Origin: Synaphobranchus kaupii
Lineage: Eukaryota; Chordata; Actinopteri; Anguilliformes; Synaphobranchidae
DNA length: 64,000 nt
Direction: 5' to 3'
NCBI GenBank assembly: GCA_029718625.1
Contig: CM056380.1
Span: 16,057,433-16,121,432 of the forward strand
In this document: positions 60,055 through 64,000 of the stretch, piece after piece
Position numbering within the stretch: position 1 is the first letter of the stretch
Layout of the letters: the number at the start of each line of letters is the position of its first letter
Position numbers and translations under genes: made by a program
Notes under the pieces: model-generated
Seen by the model: the letters and a program-made list of their open reading frames with translations, nothing else
Database searches by the model: none
What the model was told of the DNA's origin: nothing

Positions 60055-60630
60055 GGAATACAGTGTAGAGTACTGTAGGGCAGTGTAGAGTACTGTAGTA
60101 CAGTGTAGGAGTACTGTAGGGTAGTGTAGAGTACTGTAGGGCAGTGTAGAGTACTGTAGGGCAGTGTAGGAGTTCTGTAGGGTAGTGTAGGAGTACTGTA
60201 GTACAGTGTAGGAGTACTGTAGGGTAGTGTAGAGTACTGTAGTACAGTGTAGGAGTACTGTAGGGCAGTGTAGGAGTACTGTAGGGTAGTGTAGAGTACT
60301 GTAGGGCAGTGTAGAGTACTGTAGGGCAGTGTAGGAGTACTGTAGGGCAGTGTAGAGTACTGTAGGGCAGTGTAGGAGTACTGTAGGGCAGTGTAGGAGT
60401 TCTGTAGGGCAGTGTAGGAGTACTGTAGGGCAGTGTAGGAGTACTGTAGGGCAGTGTAGAGTACTGTAGTACAGTGTAGGAGTACTGTAGGGCAGTGTAG
60501 GAGTACTGTAGGGTAGTGTAGAGTACTGTAGTACAATGTAGGAGTACTGTAGGGTAGTGTAGAGTACTGTAGTACAGTGTAGGAGTACTGTAGGGTAGTG
60601 TAGAGTACTGTAGTACAGTGTAGGAGGTAC
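60055..60630. repeat. ~20-bp minisatellite
   Basis: About 28 units alternating GTAGGGCAGTGTAGAGTACT and GTAGGGCAGTGTAGGAGTAC, with GTAGTACAGTGTAGG variants. Open on the minus strand in more than one frame because of low complexity. Confidence 0.95.
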
Positions 60631-60639
60631 ACCCTACTG

Positions 60640-60831
60640 CAGGGGTCTTCAACCTTATCCCGCAAGGGCCAGTGTGGGTGCAGGCTTTTGTTCCAACCAA
60701 GCAGCTACACACCTGATTCTACTAATCAATCACTAGAGTCTTTGCTAAGGGCCTTGATTAGTAGAATCAGGTGTGTAACTGCTTGGTTGGAACAAAAGCT
60801 GGCCCTCGCAGGATAAGGATGAAGACCCCTG
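60640..60831. mobile_element. hAT MITE (192 bp) with 8-bp target duplication
   Basis: Ends CAGGGGTCTTCAACCTTATC and its near complement, with long inverted arms including CCAACCAAGCAGCTACACAC and ACCTGATTCTACTAATCA. Flanking 8-mers CCCTACTG and CCCGACTG match at 7 of 8. It could fold into a near-perfect hairpin. Confidence 0.92.
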
Positions 60832-62172
60832 CCCGACTGTATACCAAAATTCTGGTACCGTGCTACGTTTTTAGTGTTGTAGTATTGTAGAACAGTCACT
60901 CTTTTTTTTTGCGAGAAAAACACACTGATGTACATTGTTACAAAATACAAAGTACCTCCCAAACAAATGTGTCTACAAACGGCAATGTCAGAGAATTTCA
61001 AACCATAGAAAAAACAGGCAGACAAACCCATTTTATTTAAAACGCGTGCATTTGAATTGCTGCCCATACCTGGTTATACCCCCGGATTGGGGTACTGTTG
61101 ACTGCTCAGTGGCAGTCAAAAACCAGCACACACACACACAGAGGGGCTCAGCTGCGCCTGCCAAAATGCGCACTCACCACTCAACCCACCCAAAGGCCTC
61201 TCCCTGCCCTCAGGGGCTGACATAACCCCGAAACCCCCAAGTGCTCAATGCGAGACGCACTCCACACAGCCACAGGTGCTCCAAAATCACCCGATACTCA
61301 GCTCGTAGATTCCTTCCGCTTCTTAACGGGGACCCCCCCCCCCCCCCCCCTCCCCTTAAAATCATAATTTAGGTACATTCTGTCTTACCCTCAGAATAGT
61401 TAATGGGACATGTGACTAACACCTCTAAAACCAAACCTATCATCTGTATCGGCAAAGAAAACACTGGAAGGTGGGGGGCTCTGTATGGTTCTTTGTTTTG
61501 GGTTAAAACACTACATGCAACAAATTAGAAATGAGAGAGATAAATTGTTCTTAAGGAGAGGACCAAAATGTAATATCATGATGTTCGGCTGGAAATCTCC
61601 TTCACCGGGAGGTTACAATTGGTAGCAGGAGTTCCGGTTGGCAGGAGGTCCAGGCGTAGCAGGAACAGTCGGAATAGTTGGGAACTGCGTTTGATAAATT
61701 TTCGGGCTGACGGGCTGAGGCAAGCCGTGTGAAAACAAGCAAACGTCCCATCGTCTCGTCCATCTGCTCGACGCTGTCAGCATGTGAGCGCAGGGCGGCG
61801 GGGGTCGGGGGGATTCCCCCTCCCGTTGTTTGATGCACCTCAGTTCCCAGCAGGAATGCCAACAGCGCAGGTGATACCAGGAGGTCCGTCCTCAACCAGT
61901 GTTTGTCCAGGTGTAGGGGGGGCGGGTCCCCCTTACCTCACACAGGAAACGGCAGGCGCCTCGACAGCCAGGCGGATCAGAGGAACCCCACCTCCCGCAG
62001 CGTTAGCGCACTGCTCTATCAATCCCAAACATGTCTCTCACAGCAGGTGGGTGGCAGAGGCCACTTTCCCTTCTAACATGTACAGCCTTTTTAGATCCTG
62101 ACATGATAAACACCGTAAAAGCAGTCCACTTATTTATCCGCCTAACATCTATTCAAAGACCCTAATATCTAC
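60832..62172. other. Unassigned sequence
   Basis: An 18-20-nt C run at about 61331-61350 and a CA run near 61128. No gene or element recognised. Confidence 0.45.
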
Positions 62173-62666
62173 GACCAGGGACCTCAAACTCAAGACCTGG
62201 AGGGCTGTATTATCCGCTCTTTTAAGTGTTTCAGCACTTAAGTGGTTAGGTTAAGTCACTGATTAAGTCACACATTGTTTTCAAGGCTTAAATTGGTTGC
62301 TGACTAAAAAGGAAACCACACAAAACCTGCAGACTAGAGGAATCAAGTTAAACCTGCAGACACTGCGGCCTTCCAGGACTGGAGTTAAACCTGCAGACGC
62401 AGCGCCCCGCCCCAGGACTGGAGTTAAACCTGCAGACACAGCGCCCCCCTCCAGGACTGGAGTTAAACCTGCAGACACAGCGCCCCCTCCAGGACTGGAG
62501 TTAAACCTGCAGACACTGTGGCCCCTCCAGGACTGGAGTTAAACCTGCAGACACTGTGGCCCTCCAGGACTGGAGTTAAACCTGCAGACACTGTGGAGCT
62601 CCAAGTCTGGAGTTAAACCTGCAGACACAGCGCCCCCTGCAGAACTGGAGTGTGAGATCCTTGGTC
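62173..62666. mobile_element. hAT-type MITE whose end has expanded to a minisatellite
   Basis: Left end GACCAGGGACCTCAAACTC; right end GAGTGTGAGATCCTTGGTC. Between them, after the left arm, comes a repeat (62335-62640) of about 37 bp, about 8-9 copies, containing CCAGGACTGGAGTTAAACCT and GCAGACACAGCGCCC. The repeat unit resembles the sequence next to the right end. Confidence 0.78.
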
Positions 62667-63479
62667 CTATACTCAGTGAAGGTGGTCCACAGTGGGCAGT
62701 GATCAAGGCGCATGTCTTCCCAAAAAAGAACAGAGTAATGAAAGTATCTGTGAGAGGGAGAATGACAATGCTGTGATCCCCCTTTTATAATGGGGTGCGC
62801 GAGAACAGTAGAGCTGCGCAGTTTGACGCCGAGTCTTTGGAGCCTGGAGACGCAGGGTGGATCAAAGCCCGCACACCTGCCATCCTGCACTCTCTCTTTT
62901 TAACCCTCCCGCGCTGGGGGCAGGCCTTTCACTCCCTCTACTTCCTGCTCCCTCGTTCTCTCACTCTCTCAGCAGGTGCGCGCTACTCCTGTCCGAGGAA
63001 GGGGGGGGGGGGGGGGGGGGTTAACAGGCGAGACACGCGGCGGCTCTGAAACAACAACAGCTGGCCGAAAATCGCCATAGGAACATTTGCTGCCGCCGGC
63101 CCCCCTCTCCTAAGTGACCAGTATGGGGGGTTTGGGGGTTGGGGGGGGGTTAGTTAAATGGGACCCTGCATGGGCCCAGATACGGTCGCCTCTTTTCGGC
63201 TAGCTGCCGCTGCTGGGTTCCTCGTCGATCTTTTCGGCCTGCGAAACGCAAGCTCTCCAGTGTGGAAACTTATTGGTTATTAAAAAAAAAGATGCGTCCA
63301 TCCACAGAGGTACGCTGTCTTCCTATTTTTATATGTATATGGGAATATGTCTTTTTCCCATGAACAGAGGTCAAAGGCCCAAGGGATTCCTCGCTCGACT
63401 CGCCAAAAGCGAACCCCCTAGCTTTACAGATAAGTGCACTACAATCAAAGCGACTTCTGCATCCACAATCTCCTAAGAA
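62667..63479. other. Unassigned sequence
   Basis: It contains a 20-nt G run at 63001-63020 and a G-rich tract at 63123-63148. No gene recognised. Confidence 0.45.
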
Positions 63480-63722
63480 GGGCGGCGTAAGACCACTTGA
63501 AACATCCGCGTCGTATTTTGTTCCCCTAACGCCGTACGCGACGGCGACCGCCTTCTTTCCCTCTCTCCGAGGAAACGGGCTTCTTCCTCCGCGCGACCAG
63601 GTGCACAGTGGCTCTTTTCATCCGAGCCACCCAAAACGCCCCGCCTCTCCCTCCCGCCGCGTGAAACCATTTGCGCGGGGTGTGACCGGTCGCGCCGACC
63701 GCTGGCCAACCAAAACACGCAG
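63480..63722 (+). promoter_or_regulatory. CpG-rich stretch, possible promoter/first exon
   Basis: About 240 bp with many CpGs (for example ACGCCGTACGCGACGGCGAC) in otherwise CpG-poor DNA, as in a small CpG island. On the plus strand it ends with ACGCAG|GTGAGA at 63722/63723, a good 5' splice site. This could be a first exon of a gene running right, or the promoter of the missing gli1 5' exon on the minus strand. Neither can be confirmed. Confidence 0.35.
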
Positions 63723-64000
63723 GTGAGAAAAAAACAAGGAGAAAAGGGGGGGGGGGGGAGGGGTTACGAAAAAAACAAGGAGAAAAAGAAGGGGATCTCA
63801 GAGACTTGGTGTGTGGTCAGGAGGGAAGAGGTGGGAGGGGCCTGGGGCCGGGGGCTGGTCTAGGGCCAACCCAGCATGTTCCCTCTGGGGAACCCCCTCC
63901 CAGTCAGTGGCTTAGCTGCCCTGCTTCATACATACAGTCTACACCACCACACACGGCAACAAACCCAGTAATTAAACACCATAACTCCATACTGACTGCA
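63723..64000. other. Unassigned right edge
   Basis: A short duplicated segment (GAAAAAAACAAGGAGAAAA, twice, 63725-63786) around a G run. Nothing else. Confidence 0.4.

Noticed and set aside
60009..60712. Minus-strand frames of 218 and 230 codons rich in Tyr, Ser and Thr
   Set aside because: They translate the 20-bp array in two different frames; coding sequence would not be open in both.

Overview
The window is vertebrate, almost certainly ray-finned-fish, genomic DNA. It has one multi-exon gene with GT-AG introns, tRNA-derived SINEs with the usual teleost 3' tail, Tc1/mariner and hAT-type fragments, and many minisatellites and CA/GA/CT microsatellites. I see no prokaryotic features. The species cannot be fixed from the sequence.

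The only gene I can support is gli1, the zinc-finger transcription factor at the end of the Hedgehog pathway. It lies on the minus strand from the start codon at 27199 to the stop at 6799. I resolve 12 coding exons: 27129-27199, 25008-25219, 24149-24247, 23512-23710, 22677-22827, 19046-19156, 17200-17340, 15539-15688, 14259-14423, 11244-11486, 10437-10759 and 6799-9200. All junctions are GT-AG and phase-compatible. Allowing for four one-base frame breaks in G/C runs, the coding length is about 4263 nt (about 1420 residues). The protein has a SUFU-binding SYGHL motif, five C2H2 fingers, a DSG degron and a C-terminal acidic activation motif. A likely 3' UTR runs to a polyadenylation signal at 5885-5890.

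The introns are swollen by tandem repeats: a 45-bp array at 13.2-14.3 kb, 35-bp at 17.35-18.5 kb and 38-bp at 19.2-22.4 kb. The 45-bp array is the most interesting object here. Each unit is a copy of the end of the finger-4 exon plus its 5' splice site, so the exon is followed by about a dozen intact decoy donors, the nearest of them in frame.

Left of gli1 (1-5.88 kb) there is a 32-bp satellite, a MITE and an internally deleted Tc1 element with long inverted repeats. Right of the start codon (27.24-64 kb) I find no coding gene. That region holds at least ten more minisatellites, several MITEs and SINEs, and a CpG-rich stretch near the right edge (63.48-63.72 kb). Whether it is intergenic or contains a non-coding first exon and first intron of gli1 cannot be decided here. 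By my rough sum of the listed arrays, about a quarter of the window is tandem repeat.
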